Shown one piece after another: positions 9,657 through 22,221 of a stretch of 64,000 bases of DNA. The position numbers and the translations under genes are program-made. The notes beneath the pieces were generated by a model. The model was given only the letters and a program-made list of their open reading frames with translations. It did no database searches and was not told where the DNA came from. The stretch comes from Conoideocrella luteorostrata (lineage: Eukaryota; Ascomycota; Sordariomycetes; Hypocreales; Clavicipitaceae): positions 186,001 through 250,000 of the forward strand of contig JASWJB010000007.1 in assembly GCA_032433595.1 (NCBI GenBank), read 5' to 3'. Positions within the stretch are counted from its first letter, which is position 1; each line of letters starts with the position of its first letter.

Positions 9657-12600
9657 ATGACGAGTACGCGGAGGACGATACCTCCTTCTCTGAGCCCAGA
9701 CAGTGCGCTCGGGTTCCCTCGCTCTACGACGCCAAATACATCACTATATGCAGATTCTACTACTTCACCAGACGAGAAGACGGACGGCAATCAAGATAAT
9801 AGACTCGGCGGCCCCGTTGAGCACGAAAATGACCCTGATAGTGACGACGCCATCGAAAAATATCGGCTTGCGACGGATGAAGCGCCGCAAAAGCCCGAAA
9901 AGAGTCTGAATGCAGAAGACAATGCGTTTCGGGCATGGATTGCGAGCGAAGTTCTTAAAGAACCAACGCCAAAGGCACAAGACGACGGCGATAAGCAGCC
10001 CTCCATTTCCGATCTTGTCTCTCACATAAAGAGTAATAAGATCATCGACACACCTCGGCAATACCAACTTGACCTGTTTGAACGTGCCAAGAAGGATAAC
10101 ACGATTGTTGTTCTTGATACAGGTTGTTCTATGGCCTCCAGCTATTCGATTAGATTCCCGCTGACCTCGGTTTCATAGGCTCGGGAAAAACCTTGATTGC
10201 GGTACTTCTGCTGCGATATACGCTCGATAACGAACAAGAAAGGAGGGCTCAAGGTCAGCCCAACAAAGTCGCTTTTTTCCTAGTCGATAAAGTGGTACTC
10301 TGCTTGCAGCAGTGTAACGTCCTTCGTGCAAACCTTGCCCACCAGGTTGGAATATTCTACGGCAGCACGGTCAGTGGCTTGAGGACAAAGGACGACTGGA
10401 GTAGGCAAGTGCAAGACAATATGGTCATTGTTTGCACGGCGCAGATTCTGCTCGATTTGCTGGGGAGCGGCCTTGTGGAAATAAGTCAAATCAACTTACT
10501 TATCTTTGACGAAGCTCACCACACGAAAAAAAACCACCCTTACGCTAGGATTGTAAGAGACTACTATACCAGGACAAGACATGACCGCCCGCGGATTCTA
10601 GGCATGACAGCATCTCCAGTTGATTCAAGGACTGGCGATCTACATGCTGCTGCCTTAAATCTTGAAGCCACGCTTTGCAGCAAGGTCGCGACTATCTCTG
10701 ACGAAGCTCTAGCCAAGCACATGGACCAAAGAAAGCAAACCGAGCTTCTTGTTAAGTATAGTCCACTTCGAGCACTCGGCCAAGTCAAAACTCAACTTTG
10801 GGAAGACCTCAATGTTATTCTTAGCATGATGTCTGAGTTCCGTCCGCACCTGGACGCCGCGCAAGATGTCGGATCTGACCTCGGCCCATGGTGTGCAGAT
10901 CAATATTGGAACTTGCTATTCACTCCCTCTGGTTATTCGCGACATTCTTCAACCATGCATCATGTGGTAGAGCTTAACCAAGGAGATGCTATCAAGCCTG
11001 AACTTTTGAATCAAAGCAGACTTCAGAAACTGGACACAGACACCAATCTCGACTTGGATCATTCTGCCATGTCGGTCGCGCGCGCAAAGAGAACTATAAG
11101 AGACCACATGGAGAGACGAACACACATAACTAGCCTCGAAGATGTCTTTTCAGACAAGCTTGTTACTTTGCATAACACACTTTCAGATGCATTTTCGAAT
11201 GGCACAGTTAAACGGTGTATCGTGTTTGTCAGAAAGAGGTACATTGCTTGCCTCCTCTCGGATGCTTTCCAGCAACACGGCGTCCGTATCCCTAACATGA
11301 GAACAGCCTACGTAGTATGTATTTTCTACAAAAAGAGATGCCTTTAGGTCATTATGGAAAATTTCAAGTTGCTTACTGCTCCCTAGATTGGCTCACAGAC
11401 AGTATCATCGAGTATTGCAAACATGTCTATCAATGACCAGTTCCAAACTCTATACAAGTTCCGAGAGGGTGAGATCAACTGCTTGTTTGCGACGCAAGTA
11501 GCCGAGGAAGGTATTGATATACCTGATTGCGATTTGATAGTGAGATTTGATCTTTACGACTCCACAATACAATACATTCAATCCAAGGGCAGAGCCAGAC
11601 AAGCTGAGTCTACGTATATTAATATGCTGGAGCGGGATAACGTCAAGCATATTCGACGGTTAACAGAAGCTTCCAGGGAAGCGCTTGCTCTTCGACGTTT
11701 CGTTTCTTCTCTATCTGAAGACAGGAAAGTGGATATCGAAGTGGCATCAACTGACCTCCAGCAAGAACAGAACAAGACACTTGTTTTCAATATCCCTGAA
11801 ACAGGCGCACAGCTGACTTTAGACTCAAGCCAGCAAGTCCTGGCTAGATTTGTTTCATCGCTCGCGTACGGTGGAAACGCCCATCCAGAGTATGTTGTGA
11901 CGCCGACATATTGTGGTGGAAAGTTTGTGGCGACAATAATTCTCCCCGACTCAAGCCCTGTGAAGTCTTTTCGTGGCACACCTCAACGAAGCAAGCTACT
12001 AGCTCGAAGTTCGGCGGCGTTTCGTGCTTGCATTGAGATGATCAAGCGAAAGTACATTAACGGTCACTTGCAGCCAACGTTAAGCAGACGACTTCCAGCT
12101 ATGCGAAATGCTCGGCTAGCCATAAGTTCCCACAAACAATCGGAGTATAACATGCGCCTCAGACCCAACTTCTGGTCCCAAACTGGACATGCGACTGAAC
12201 TCTTTGTTACGATTCTTACCATAGATGGTTCTGGGTCTGCCCTTCCGGGAAAAACCGGGCGCCCTCTTTGTATCTTGACACGCTCTAGACTACCTAGTCT
12301 AGAGCCCATCCAGCTATATATTGGGAAGACTAAAACGCAGACTGCTGACTTACTAGAGTGCGCCATGCCAATACGGGTTTCCGAGTCTGACTTGTGTCTT
12401 TTGGGGAATTTTACCTTGGTTCTGTTCAGAGACGTGTTCAGCAAGGATTTCAGTTGCAAATCAGAGGAACTGCCTTATTTTATTGCTCCTTGCACATCGG
12501 GATTCCACAAGGATACAACATTAGCGAAAGCAACAGTTCGCAACACCATTGATTGGGCTCTTCTCGACTCTGCGAATAAAACCAATAACAGCACGAGCTC

Positions 12601-14547
12601 GAAATGCAACGCGCTTGGGGAATTTGAAAACAGACTCGCTTCTGATCCTTGGGATGGTTCTCGTAAATTTCTGACTGGCACAGTGGAACAAAACCTTCGA
12701 CCGTTTGACTCTGTGCCAGAGGGTGTGCCAACCCACCACAGTCGCAGCTACCGTCGAGTGGAACCAAACATCGCTGAGTACAGCAATAGTCTAAGCATCA
12801 ATTCTAGGCTCAGAAGTAAATGGGACGCTGACCAACCTGTCTTTCACGCCGAGCTCCTACCTCTCAGACGCAACTTTCTTTGCCAGCCTGCAAACGACGA
12901 GCTTATCGGCTGTAGGAGCTGTTACATCATCTTGGAGCCTTTAGTTATTTCACCGGTAAGTAAAAGTAATTATTTTGGTGCACTGGTCTCAGGGCTGATT
13001 GTCTAACGTTGCTATAGGTACCTGTCGATGTTGTCGCAACAGCCCTTGCTGTTCCAGTCATCATGTATCGGATTGACTCTGTTGCAATTTCATTGGATGC
13101 CTGCCGCCTTCTAAACTTGGATATCAAGCCTGCTCTCGCATTGGAAGCACTCACAAAAGACAGCTTAAACACGGAACAACATGGGGGACAGCAAATTGAC
13201 TTCCAGCCAGGCATGGGCAAGAATTATGAACGACTAGAGTTTCTCGGCGATGCGTTCCTGAAGATGGCCACAACAATATCTTTGTTCACTCTCCTGCCGA
13301 AAAATGACGAATTCGAATACCACGTTGAACGAATGGTGCTGGTTTGCAACCAAAACTTATTTAATCACGCTGTCGACAACAAACTTCAGGAATACGTGCG
13401 ATCGAAAGCCTTTGATCGCCGCACATGGTATCCCGATCTTGAGCTCAAGAAGGGAAAAGCCTCGAAGACAAGAATTACGCACAGCCTTGCCGACAAATCG
13501 ATTGCAGATGTCTGCGAGGCGATCATCGGCGCAGCCTACATGTCGGAACCGGAAGGGCAGATGGATCTGGCTGTGAAAGCGGTCACCAAGATGGTCAAGA
13601 GTAAAAATCACCGCATGGTCAAGTTCAGCGATTATTATGACCAATATGAGATTCCTGCGTGGCAAACTCGTAAGCAGACTGCTGCTGAACAACATAGCGC
13701 AACCAAATTCCAAGAGTCTATTGGGTATACATTCAAGTCTCCAACGCTGCTACGGAGTGCGTTCAAGCACCCATCATATCCCTATGAACAAACCGTACCT
13801 CACTACCAGCGGTTAGAGTTTCTCGGCGATGCACTGCTAGACCTCGCAGCTGTTGACTATCTGTTCAAGAGATTCCCCAATGCCGATCCGCAATGGCTCA
13901 CCGAGCACAAAATGGCCATGGTCTCCAACCACTTTTTTGCTTGTCTGAGTATCGAGCTAGATCTGCATAGGCACCTACTGACTGCCAATTCTTCCATGAT
14001 AGGAAAAATTGCCAGTTTTGCAGAGAAATTAAAGGAGGCAAAGGTAACCTCGACACACGGCCGCATGGACAACAACAATCCGGACCCGAACTATTGGGTC
14101 AATGTTCTGCAGCCACCCAAGGCTCTGTCAGATATGCTGGAGGCAGTAGTCGGAGCCATGTTTGTCGACTCGGAATATGACTACGATGTAGTGCGCAAGT
14201 TCTTTGATAAATTCATCACGCCATTTTTCCAAGATATCACACTCTATGACACCTATGCTGCAGGACATCCTGTTACGGTCTTGACGAAGCGTATGCAGGA
14301 TGTTTTCAATTGTCACTCCTGGAGACTTTGTGTATCGGTTGTTCCAAGCGCGTGCGAGGCAGGAGCTGCCGCAATTACAGGAGAGAATGTGGTTTGCGCA
14401 TGCATGGTGCATGGGAATGCTGTCGCCCACGATATCCGGGAGGGCGGGCGAGATGCCAAGGTTAATGTTGCGACGAAAGTTTTGCGTCTGGTGCAGGACA
14501 TGGATAAGGCAGCCTTTCGGGCCCAGATGGGATGCGATTGCACCTGA
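9657..14547 (+). CDS. DCL1: Dicer-like protein 1 (RNase III, RNA interference)
   Basis: ATP-dependent RNase III that cuts double-stranded RNA into small RNAs for gene silencing. Exons 9657-10122, 10179-11314, 11387-12955 and 13018-14547 give about 1566 residues, as expected for fungal DCL1. Order: disordered N-terminus (1-~110); helicase with Walker A DTGSGKT (~154-160, restored exactly by splicing the first intron); DEAH box in IFDEAHHTKKNHPYAR (~266); helicase C-domain ending in GRARQ (~602); Dicer dimerisation/DUF283 region (~670-790); two RNase III domains with ERLEFLGD (~1128) and RLEFLGD (~1322), each with its downstream acidic motif (ADVCEAIIGA; SDMLEAVVGA); and a C-terminal dsRNA-binding-like segment ending GCDC. 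No clear PAZ domain is visible. DEAHHxKKNHPYAR favours DCL1 over DCL2. Introns are 56, 72 and 62 bp. All catalytic motifs are present, so it looks functional. Confidence 0.95.
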
Positions 14548-17131
14548 AGACAATTGAGACGGCTATAGATTAACACGGAGTTCAGTGGGCTAAATAGGCA
14601 GGCGTGCTCAATTCGCTCGATGTCTGATGAGCAAAGCCTTGTCTGGTCGTCGAAGTAGTACAGTAATATGCAGCCGATTTGTCTGCCCAGCATTAAACTT
14701 GAAAACACTGACCGGTTCAGTGTAATTCCTAGCCAGTCGAACGTGTCCTTTGGGTTGATGGGAGCTTTCTTGTTCTGTTGCTCGTGTTCTCTATACTGGC
14801 AGTGCTATGTTTCAGGTGCAGTTGGTTTGGAGATGATGACTCCAGTTCTGGAATAGATTATCTAAAGGATCGTCAGAAATAGAAATTGAAGTCGTATTCA
14901 TTTTCGTGCCAATAGTAACCTGCCAACAAGCGGTCGGGAGTGTTTCTGCTTTCCCCAGTTGCAAATACAGTGTCATCCAGCTTGAAGCAACTCAGGTATT
15001 CTGCCTGGGAAGAAGGATTCAAGACTTGCGGCGACAAACATAGTCGACCTCCGATTGATGACGCAGGGTCGATGATCCCGCACTATTCGTCTCTATCAGA
15101 GTATAGCGTGCTAGGATGTATCGTGCCTTTCGGAACGGTCCGCCGACTAGGAGCGCTTGCGACGGAGAAACTCCTCTTCGGGGTCGCGGGCAATCTGTTT
15201 CGGCAAAGTATTACCTTTGAGGAGTGTTTCGGCCACGTTTTTACTCGTCAAGACACTATCGCGCGGCGTGGATGAACGCCCTGACCACTTTTCTAGTACT
15301 GAACAAATGATCAGGTCATGGAGAGACGTTAGAGGTGGAAGACATGAATGACGGGAAAAGAGATGTGGGAGATGATATCGAAGCGGAGTGGAAGTAAGAA
15401 AAATAGGTTATAGACGAAGCTTATCTGTAATCCATCTATCGTATGGTCGCAGACTAGCCTTCTGATCCGGTACTTTTTTAACACACGGAGCTCAGAAACT
15501 AGACGATGCTATTCTTGGATTGGAAAGCGTGAAAAGAGAGACAAAAGAACTGCCTGGGAAGCGTGGTGATGTATCTTGCTGGCATGGGGGTGACCACGGC
15601 TGTCATGGAATGTGCACCAGGTCGGGACCCGACCATGGACATGTCTCGCTGCATCATGGAGCTGGGCTGATGTGTAGATAGACGTAGATCTCGGTTCAAT
15701 GACACCTGAGGCGAATACGCAAGGTGATATGCTTTGCTAGTCAGTGCTGGGTGCACCGTGGATAAAATGGGCGAGGGTTCGACTGGGAGGATATTGCTGA
15801 AGGATAGATCAAGTACTACGAAGTTGCATCCTCAAATACCGTGGCTAAACCTTCCCCGTTGCTATGTGCTGATGGAGAGTCTGATCGAAAGGGTGGGTGT
15901 GAGCCCATTCCGCGAGAGCGAGTCCCGAACTCGCCGTCTGGGTACAACAACCGTGACAAGCTCGTTCTGTTTGACACTAGAGAAATTTCTTGGCTACCGA
16001 TCCGAGTCCACGCATGGGCGATATCTGGACGGGACAAATCGATGGACTGTCTTTGTCTCGGGTTGACGGTGCATGTTACGTTCAGCCCCGGGACATGAGG
16101 TGTTCTTATTGAGACGAGAGAAGAGGCTTTGGAAGTTTATACGGGCTGCTGGAAAAGAGGCTAGAGATTGATGTGATGGCGACGTTTCGTCTGTCTTACA
16201 AAATCCCCTAGTCATGTGGCTGCCTGAGAGACATGGCAGGGAGCATGGCGAATCTGACGGCAGACATGTCCATCCCTGACAGTTGCAGCACACGGCGGCC
16301 GAAAACACCGAGAAACAAATGACAAGCATTACTGCACGAAGTAAATTCTTGGGCTCATACGCTGCAGCGCCTTGTAAAACCGCTTGTACTTTCACGGCAC
16401 CAGCCTCGCGCAGCTACCAACCACGGGGGCCTGTGATGTTGGCGAAATGTCGAGACGGCTTTCTTCGACTCTCGCTGCTCTTTACGGAGGTCGGAGTACT
16501 CCGTAGTGTTGCTCATACACGTCAATTACACGATACTCTCCCCTCCCCTGCCAGCAATGCAATAAGCACGTCAACAGGCGAAGACATCAACACGGACACC
16601 TTGTGCGATAGTTGATTTGCTGATTGATTGATTGTAAGATTAGTCCCCGCAATCCAACGGCTGGAACATTCCGATAACCAACCATCTGCCGGGTGGCGCC
16701 ACTGCCGGCGCTGCTAGTCCCCATGTAGGCCCGGGCCAGTTCGTAGCCGGGGAGGAAACGGTCTCTTTTCGTCTTGATGAGCTGCATCCTAAGGCGGGTG
16801 ATGTGGAATTAACTCCAAAAGTGTCTTCCCTGGCTGTGTTGAGTGTCTTGGCCAAAGCTAAACTGACTGCAGGTCTCAACTGAGTTTAGATTGCCAACCA
16901 ATGACTCTTGTGACAAGCCAACAAAGGACACATGATAAATACGCAGGGCGATCTGTGATATGGACGAAACGCCCAGATAACACACTTACAGCATGTACAG
17001 CCCATCGTGCTGTCTGTCTCATTCGTGGAGACTCAGCGGCCTAGGCCTTCCCTGCACGTACTGGTTGTGCGCGGTGCCTCTGTGTCGCCATCGACAATCG
17101 CCAATAAGGCCGTTCATTTCGGATTGGCAGA
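14548..17131. other. 2.6-kb intergenic stretch
   Basis: No convincing gene. On the minus strand an open frame ending at the TAG 15147-15149 reads NVAETLLKGNTLPKQIARDP then EEEFLRRKRS. It looks protein-like and may be a last exon of a small unrecognised gene (upstream part about 15150-15360), but I could not build a start or splice model. A palindromic GGAGTACTCC motif sits at about 16494-16503. Confidence 0.45.
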
Positions 17132-19069
17132 GTGCCAGAATTCGAAATGTACAACTACCGAAGTCAAAATGACGACTCTGTAAAGACTCTCGGGTCAAGG
17201 AATGGGCCAACTTCGCCGTTTCAAACCACAACTCCGGCCCAAATGCAAGCAAGAGCTGAATCGACTATCGCGCCTTACTATACACTCCTCAACGGCGTCG
17301 ATGAAGACACGAATATGCTCTGTAGGAATATCCTGTGGGGGACGATAGGCCTCGTCGTCGCCATCGTTCTGATGCTGCGCCTGATGGAAAGCCTGTGGAA
17401 CAAGATCCGCCAGAGGGCGGTGCACACAACGGAGGAAGAAAACCAAATATCGTGGAAGAAGCCAAGGACGGGATGGACATCGAAAGTGAAGAAGCACTTG
17501 ATCTACGCCTCCTTGTGGAACAAACGACACCACCGCGAGTACCGCTTCGGCACGGTGAGTTTCGGCACGATACCATCGCGACTGCACATGAGTTTTATTC
17601 TGTTCTACCTGGTCAGCAACGTTGTGTACATGACGGTTCTGAACTACGACAACCCTAACCGCTACGCCGTCTACGCGGAACTGCGAGGTCGGTCTGGAAC
17701 GCTTTGCGTGGCCAACTTTGTGCCTCTGATCATCTTAGCCGGTCGGAACAACCCTCTAATACACCTCCTTCGGATTAGTTTCGACACGTACAACCTGTTT
17801 CATCGATGGGTAGGCCGGATCGCCGTGCTGGAAATCATTATTCATACAGTTGCTTGGATGGTCCCCGTCGTTGCTGACGGAGGATGGGCGTTGGTGCGTA
17901 GCAAGCTCGGAGCAAACCTCTTTATTGGCGCTGGGTTTACAGGCACGATCGCCATGGTGCTCATCCTCGTACTGTCGCTGTCGCCCATGAGACATGCCTT
18001 TTACGAGACGTTCCTGAACTTGCACATCTTCCTAGCTATTCTTGTCTTTACCTGTACATGGATGCACTGCGCCTCAAGCGGCGTTCCGGGCGGCTTGCCC
18101 CAGCTGCCTTGGATCATGACCGTCGTGTATCTGTGGGTTGCGGATCGCACTGCTCGTATTGCTCGGACGCTGTACACGAGCTGGCCTGGCAGAGAGAAGA
18201 GGGGGAAAGCGCTCGATACGAATGCTGTGTGCGAGGCAATGCCTGGAGAAGTAACGCGCGTAACTGTGCATCTTCCACGCCATGTGAACATCAAGCCGGG
18301 ATCGCACGCATATCTACGGTTCCGCGGCGTGCATGTGTGGGAAAACCATCCCTTCTCTATTGCTTGGGTCAACCACGACGATCAAGACAGCGGCAATGAG
18401 AGCGCCGAACCGCCCAGCTGGACAGGCAAGCTGCCGTGTCGACAAGCTAATCGAACGAGAGCCACGTCCGCGTCCTTTATCATTGCCGCGCGCTCTGGGA
18501 TGACTCGCAAGCTCTACAACAAGGCGAGCAGCTGCGCGGACGGCCTCCGCCTCACAGCCTTCATGGAGGGCCCTTACGCGGGATATCACAATCTCGACTC
18601 GTACGGCCACATTGTCCTCTTTGCCGGCGCCGGAGGCATCACCCACCAGATATCGTATCCTCAGCCTCTCCTCGAGGGATCCAACGCCGGCACCGTGGCG
18701 ATGCGCCGACTCACACTTGTATGGATCGTCCGGGACCACCGATCCCTCGAATGGGTGCGCCCCCATCTGGAGGAGCTTGGCGGGATACCAAACTGCGCCG
18801 CCATGTTGCGCGTGAAGATATATGTGACGGGCCGCGACCAAGCTCCCATGCATGGTGCCCTGCCGAGCGAAGACGCCCCCATGATCCGCGTCTCGTTCGG
18901 AAGACCTGATTTGCTGGCGCTCCTGGCGGAGGAGCTGGAGGAGCAAATCGGCGCCATGTGCGTGAGCGTCTGCGGATCCGGAGGACTGGCGGACGATGTT
19001 AGGGATACGGTGAGGGCAGCGCAGGGAGCGAGTGTGGTGGACTTTTATGAGGAGAGTTTCACGTGGTGA
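17132..19069 (+). CDS. Ferric-reductase-type transmembrane oxidoreductase (FRE family)
   Basis: Single-exon, 645 residues. It fits plasma-membrane metalloreductases that pass electrons from NAD(P)H via FAD and two haems to extracellular Fe(III)/Cu(II). A first membrane segment lies at ~67-85. The ferric-reductase core has paired histidines 14 residues apart, H224/H238 (HRWVGR..IIIHT) and H298/H312 (LHIF..WMHC), the usual bis-haem ligand spacing. The FAD-binding motif is HPFSIA (~406, cf. HPFT). It is followed by GPYAG (~480), the NAD-binding GAGGITH (~499) and the C-terminal CGSGG. The start could also be the next ATG (17147). No siderophore or iron-transport gene lies beside it, so iron reduction is inferred from family only. 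Some members act in secondary metabolism or as NADPH oxidases, but HPFS/GAGG and the length favour FRE. Confidence 0.88.
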   Translation: MPEFEMYNYRSQNDDSVKTLGSRNGPTSPFQTTTPAQMQARAESTIAPYYTLLNGVDEDTNMLCRNILWGTIGLVVAIVLMLRLMESLWNKIRQRAVHTTEEENQISWKKPRTGWTSKVKKHLIYASLWNKRHHREYRFGTVSFGTIPSRLHMSFILFYLVSNVVYMTVLNYDNPNRYAVYAELRGRSGTLCVANFVPLIILAGRNNPLIHLLRISFDTYNLFHRWVGRIAVLEIIIHTVAWMVPVVADGGWALVRSKLGANLFIGAGFTGTIAMVLILVLSLSPMRHAFYETFLNLHIFLAILVFTCTWMHCASSGVPGGLPQLPWIMTVVYLWVADRTARIARTLYTSWPGREKRGKALDTNAVCEAMPGEVTRVTVHLPRHVNIKPGSHAYLRFRGVHVWENHPFSIAWVNHDDQDSGNESAEPPSWTGKLPCRQANRTRATSASFIIAARSGMTRKLYNKASSCADGLRLTAFMEGPYAGYHNLDSYGHIVLFAGAGGITHQISYPQPLLEGSNAGTVAMRRLTLVWIVRDHRSLEWVRPHLEELGGIPNCAAMLRVKIYVTGRDQAPMHGALPSEDAPMIRVSFGRPDLLALLAEELEEQIGAMCVSVCGSGGLADDVRDTVRAAQGASVVDFYEESFTW

Positions 19070-20434
19070 TGTCAATGTACTCGGTACGATGTAATGAAAC
19101 AAAAAGTATCATGCTGTGCTCGCATGGAAGTACAGTAATAAAAACCTGAGCGATTTTTGTTTTTTGTTCATTTACGGAGTATTCGCAATGGACTGTTGAA
19201 GCCTTATTGGAGGATCGCTCCTTCCTTGACTGTTGTTTGTATTATGGAAGCCTGTCCCGCACTATAGGTCCGTGGCTGCAGTAAGCCGCAGGGGGCTGAC
19301 AGTTTGTTTCATCTTTTTTCCACGATTTTCTGCCTGTACTCCGCAGAGTGCGAGTCCATTCGGCCGTATCCGTGTGTCTGGTAGAGAGAATGGCTGGAAC
19401 GCTACGGACTAGACGTGCAGACGTGGTACCCAGCTGGTGAGTAGAGCCCCAAATCTGGACGCCAACGGGGCGCCAAGGCGACGCCAAGAGGACGCCATTT
19501 CGGCATATTTAGATCACAGCCGGGCTGTCGGGAACCTTGTAGCATGGCTTGTTGGCGCCCAGTGGCGGCCTCGCCACGTCTAAGCCTCTGGCTGTGAAGC
19601 CTGCTGGGCGTCATGTTACCAGCCTACGGAGTACATAGATGCGGTGATGTGCTCTCCGCAACCTGTCCCTTAGTAGATATGCATGCATAGTTGCACCGTT
19701 TACTCGTCTGGCCTGTCCAACAATACTGCACCTTATGAGGGACATGTACGGAGTACTGGTATGACTGCTCTGGTCACGTCACGTCACGCCACGCCACAAC
19801 ACACGATCGCTGCAATACAGGAGCTCGGCAATCCATACGATGCATATCCCCCAGGCGCCAATCCGTGGAGGCGCAAGGCTTATATACAGATGCAATTGTA
19901 GTCATATGCGGCAAGTGGGCCATTGTCTCGCGTCGAGGTTGGCTGGATTCTCGCAAGTCTCGGAGATGTTCCGTCGTCTCACAGCAGCCCATTACTCACA
20001 GCTTATGGCATGCCTGCGTTGTGCATGAATGGAAGCCACCCTATTTGTACAGAACGATTGGTAGCCGGTACGACAACCTGGCCATCCGGAGAGCGTGCTC
20101 AATAGTTATAGGCTGGACCAGCTGGTGGAGGCCTCGCTGTCGGGATCCATGGCGCGCAAGCGCAAGGCTGCAGAGGCAGAGGAGCACTAGCTGTCGCTTA
20201 TTATTCGTCTCGTGCAATTCGGCTGTAATTTCACTTCGAAGCGCCGTGTGCTGGCGAGGAAGCACAAGAGCAGAGGCTGAGCATGTGTCGCGAGATATAT
20301 AAGCCTCAGCTTGACCCTCACTTCTTCATCCGCAAGGCAGTCATCATTCCATTCCTTCGCGGTGCACTATTCAACCCCTGGTCTTTACAACTTTTGCCGT
20401 TGTCGGTAGTTGATCTGCCGCTCCTTTTCTCACC
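19070..20434. other. Intergenic upstream of the small secreted protein
   Basis: 1.36 kb without a supported gene. It holds TACGGAGTA-type motifs at about 19173, 19625 and 19747 and a short run of near-repeats built on ACGCCAA/GGCGCC at 19458-19500. Confidence 0.55.
20296..20303 (+). promoter_or_regulatory. TATA-like box of the six-cysteine protein gene
   Basis: TATATAAG about 130 bases before the start codon at 20435, a normal spacing for a strongly inducible fungal gene. Seen by sequence only. Confidence 0.5.
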
Positions 20435-20951
20435 ATGCAGCCCAACAGCATCTTTGGCTCGGTCGCGGTCGCGGTCGCGTTCTTCCTGTCGACGGGCGCG
20501 TTCGCAGCACCTACAGAGGACATCCCCAGGGCGCCTCAAATCGGAGGGGTAAGACTATGCTCCATGCTCCGTACGGAGTACACATTGTGTTTTCTCGTCT
20601 TTTCTCGTCATTTTCTTTTCTTTTTCTGCTCCATCTTTCCCCCTGACTTGTCTCCACAATGTAAGATTTAGGAGTGGCTAACTGACGCTGGGCAGTACTG
20701 CGTTCCTGATGGCGGCCACGGGAACTGTGTCATTGCGGACCACGGCAAAATCAAGACCATCAAATGCGCTGCTGACAAGCCGGTAAGTGATGGCTGTGTA
20801 CCTACTCCGTACTCCGCAGTCCGGCAGCATAAAGGCAGAGAGAGACGTGTAACTAAACCCTTGTTGTTAGTGCCCCAAGCCGAAACCTGGGGCAAATCCC
20901 AAGCGCGGCCACTGCGATTGGAGAGGTGGATATGCCGAGTGTCGCGGTTAG
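20435..20951 (+). CDS. Small secreted six-cysteine protein (effector-like)
   Basis: Three exons, 20435-20548, 20696-20782 and 20871-20951, encode about 93 residues. No single exon is long enough to stand out, but all three joins are phase 0 with good signals (GTAAGA..GGCAG; GTAAGT..GTTAG; branch-like CTAACTGAC). Exon 1 is a signal peptide (MQPNSIFGSVAVAVAFFLST, then GAFA-APTED). The mature part has exactly six cysteines (YC, NC, KC, PC, HC, EC) in about 55 residues, so three disulphides are likely. It is rich in Gly, Lys and Pro (CPKPKPGANPKRGHC). I do not recognise the family. Size, secretion and cysteine content fit small secreted fungal proteins, including effectors and antimicrobial-type peptides; function is not shown. 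Confidence 0.75.
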
Positions 20952-21934
20952 TTGCGTCACAACTTGGACTTAGACAGCAAGCCGTCCTTTTTTATACCAG
21001 GGTCTCACGAATTGGACATGTTGCTGTGACATCGGGGCATGGTTCAGACTGGAAAGTTTGCAGCTACATGGGACATTTCGGTGAATGACGCAAAGACATC
21101 GGAAGACATTGGCTCAATTTTCGCTATTTTCGCTATTTTAGAGCAACATGAATGACAAATAGATTCTTTCAGTTTATTTATGGCCTAGGCGTCGATCCAA
21201 TCATCCGGAAACTTAGTTTGGCGCCTCGCGCATGTCTGACTGTCTGACTCTAGGCGGTAAGCGGGCATACTAGGCAGCTAGTAGCATAAACGCATTAGCT
21301 GTCACTACACCTTTCTCTGTCATGTCTTATGTTTTCATTTTAATCATTTCGCGTGGCCTCGAGGCTTACACACTTGATGTTCCAGCGCAACACATCTAAA
21401 GTGGCAAGGCGTTGTACGTCTCGCGTGGCCCTCCTCCACAGTCAGCAAAGATGCCCCCAAATGTCCGCTGCGCTTGACGCCACTACGGCCGATCAGCTCG
21501 CCTGGTTCTACCGATCTGATCACAATTCCCTGAGAAGGGCTAGCGCTGGGTCAGCATGAGGGAAATGTGTGCTCAACGCGAATTAACTGGGCTGATTGGA
21601 TGATTATATTCTAAAATGCTACTTGTAGAAGAAGTACTCAGTATGGCTAGCATGTGTTCATCCCAGATCCCTCTATATTCTCTTTTGTACCACCACACCT
21701 CACTGTTGCTGACTGAGCTGCATGTGCAGCGCAGGTGTTGATTGGGTCGACACCTGACCGCCGCCAACCTATCACGAAACAGTACCAATGCCTCCCAACG
21801 AGGCTTTTTCTATCTGCGGCTGCCATGACTTGCGCCGTTCATTCCAGCGACACGTCGCAGGTCGGCCATCTCACCATCTCAGAAAGAAGGGCATCCAGCG
21901 GCATAGTCCGCTTCGCGGAAGCCCATAGCCTGGT
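20952..21934. other. Intergenic, with the left part of duplicated segment A
   Basis: No gene is supported in 20952-21538. From about 21539 the sequence becomes the 5' flank of the BAG gene and is shared with segment B (about 23025 onward). Confidence 0.5.
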
Positions 21935-22221
21935 ATGGCCGAGCCTGCGAAATCTGCACGACAAAATATACCCGAAATCACCATGCCACTACGTCCACAG
22001 GTGGAGGGATTTCGCAAGGCTGGGCCGCTAGCGGGGCGAATAAATCTTCCCTTCGTTTACGAGACCATCTCCAAGGACAAAACTGGCGGCCAAGAGACCC
22101 GAGAGGCAAGTCTGCTGGCACAATTTGGTGCTAAATTGAACCGACGGGCATTGGCGGTGCGTCATGTCTCCTCTGCGACCGATCATCTAGAAATGAAGAC
22201 TAGAGTGCTTACTTTGTGTAG
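21539..22221. repeat. Segmental duplication, copy A
   Basis: Starts TAGCGCTGGGTCAGCATGAG and matches 23025-23828 through the 5' flank (TTGATTGGGTCGACAC, CCTATCAC.AAACA), the first exon of the BAG gene and the end of its intron (AGAGTGCTTACTTT). Relative to copy B it lacks about 100 bases inside the intron. Many differences are transitions, possibly from RIP, but I did not count them. Confidence 0.85.

Noticed and set aside
15734..16066. 110-codon plus-strand frame
   Set aside because: No motif, no splice support, and equally long frames overlap on the other strand.
18314..19102. 262-codon minus-strand frame
   Set aside because: Antisense to the 3' half of the ferric-reductase gene, which has clear FAD and NAD motifs.
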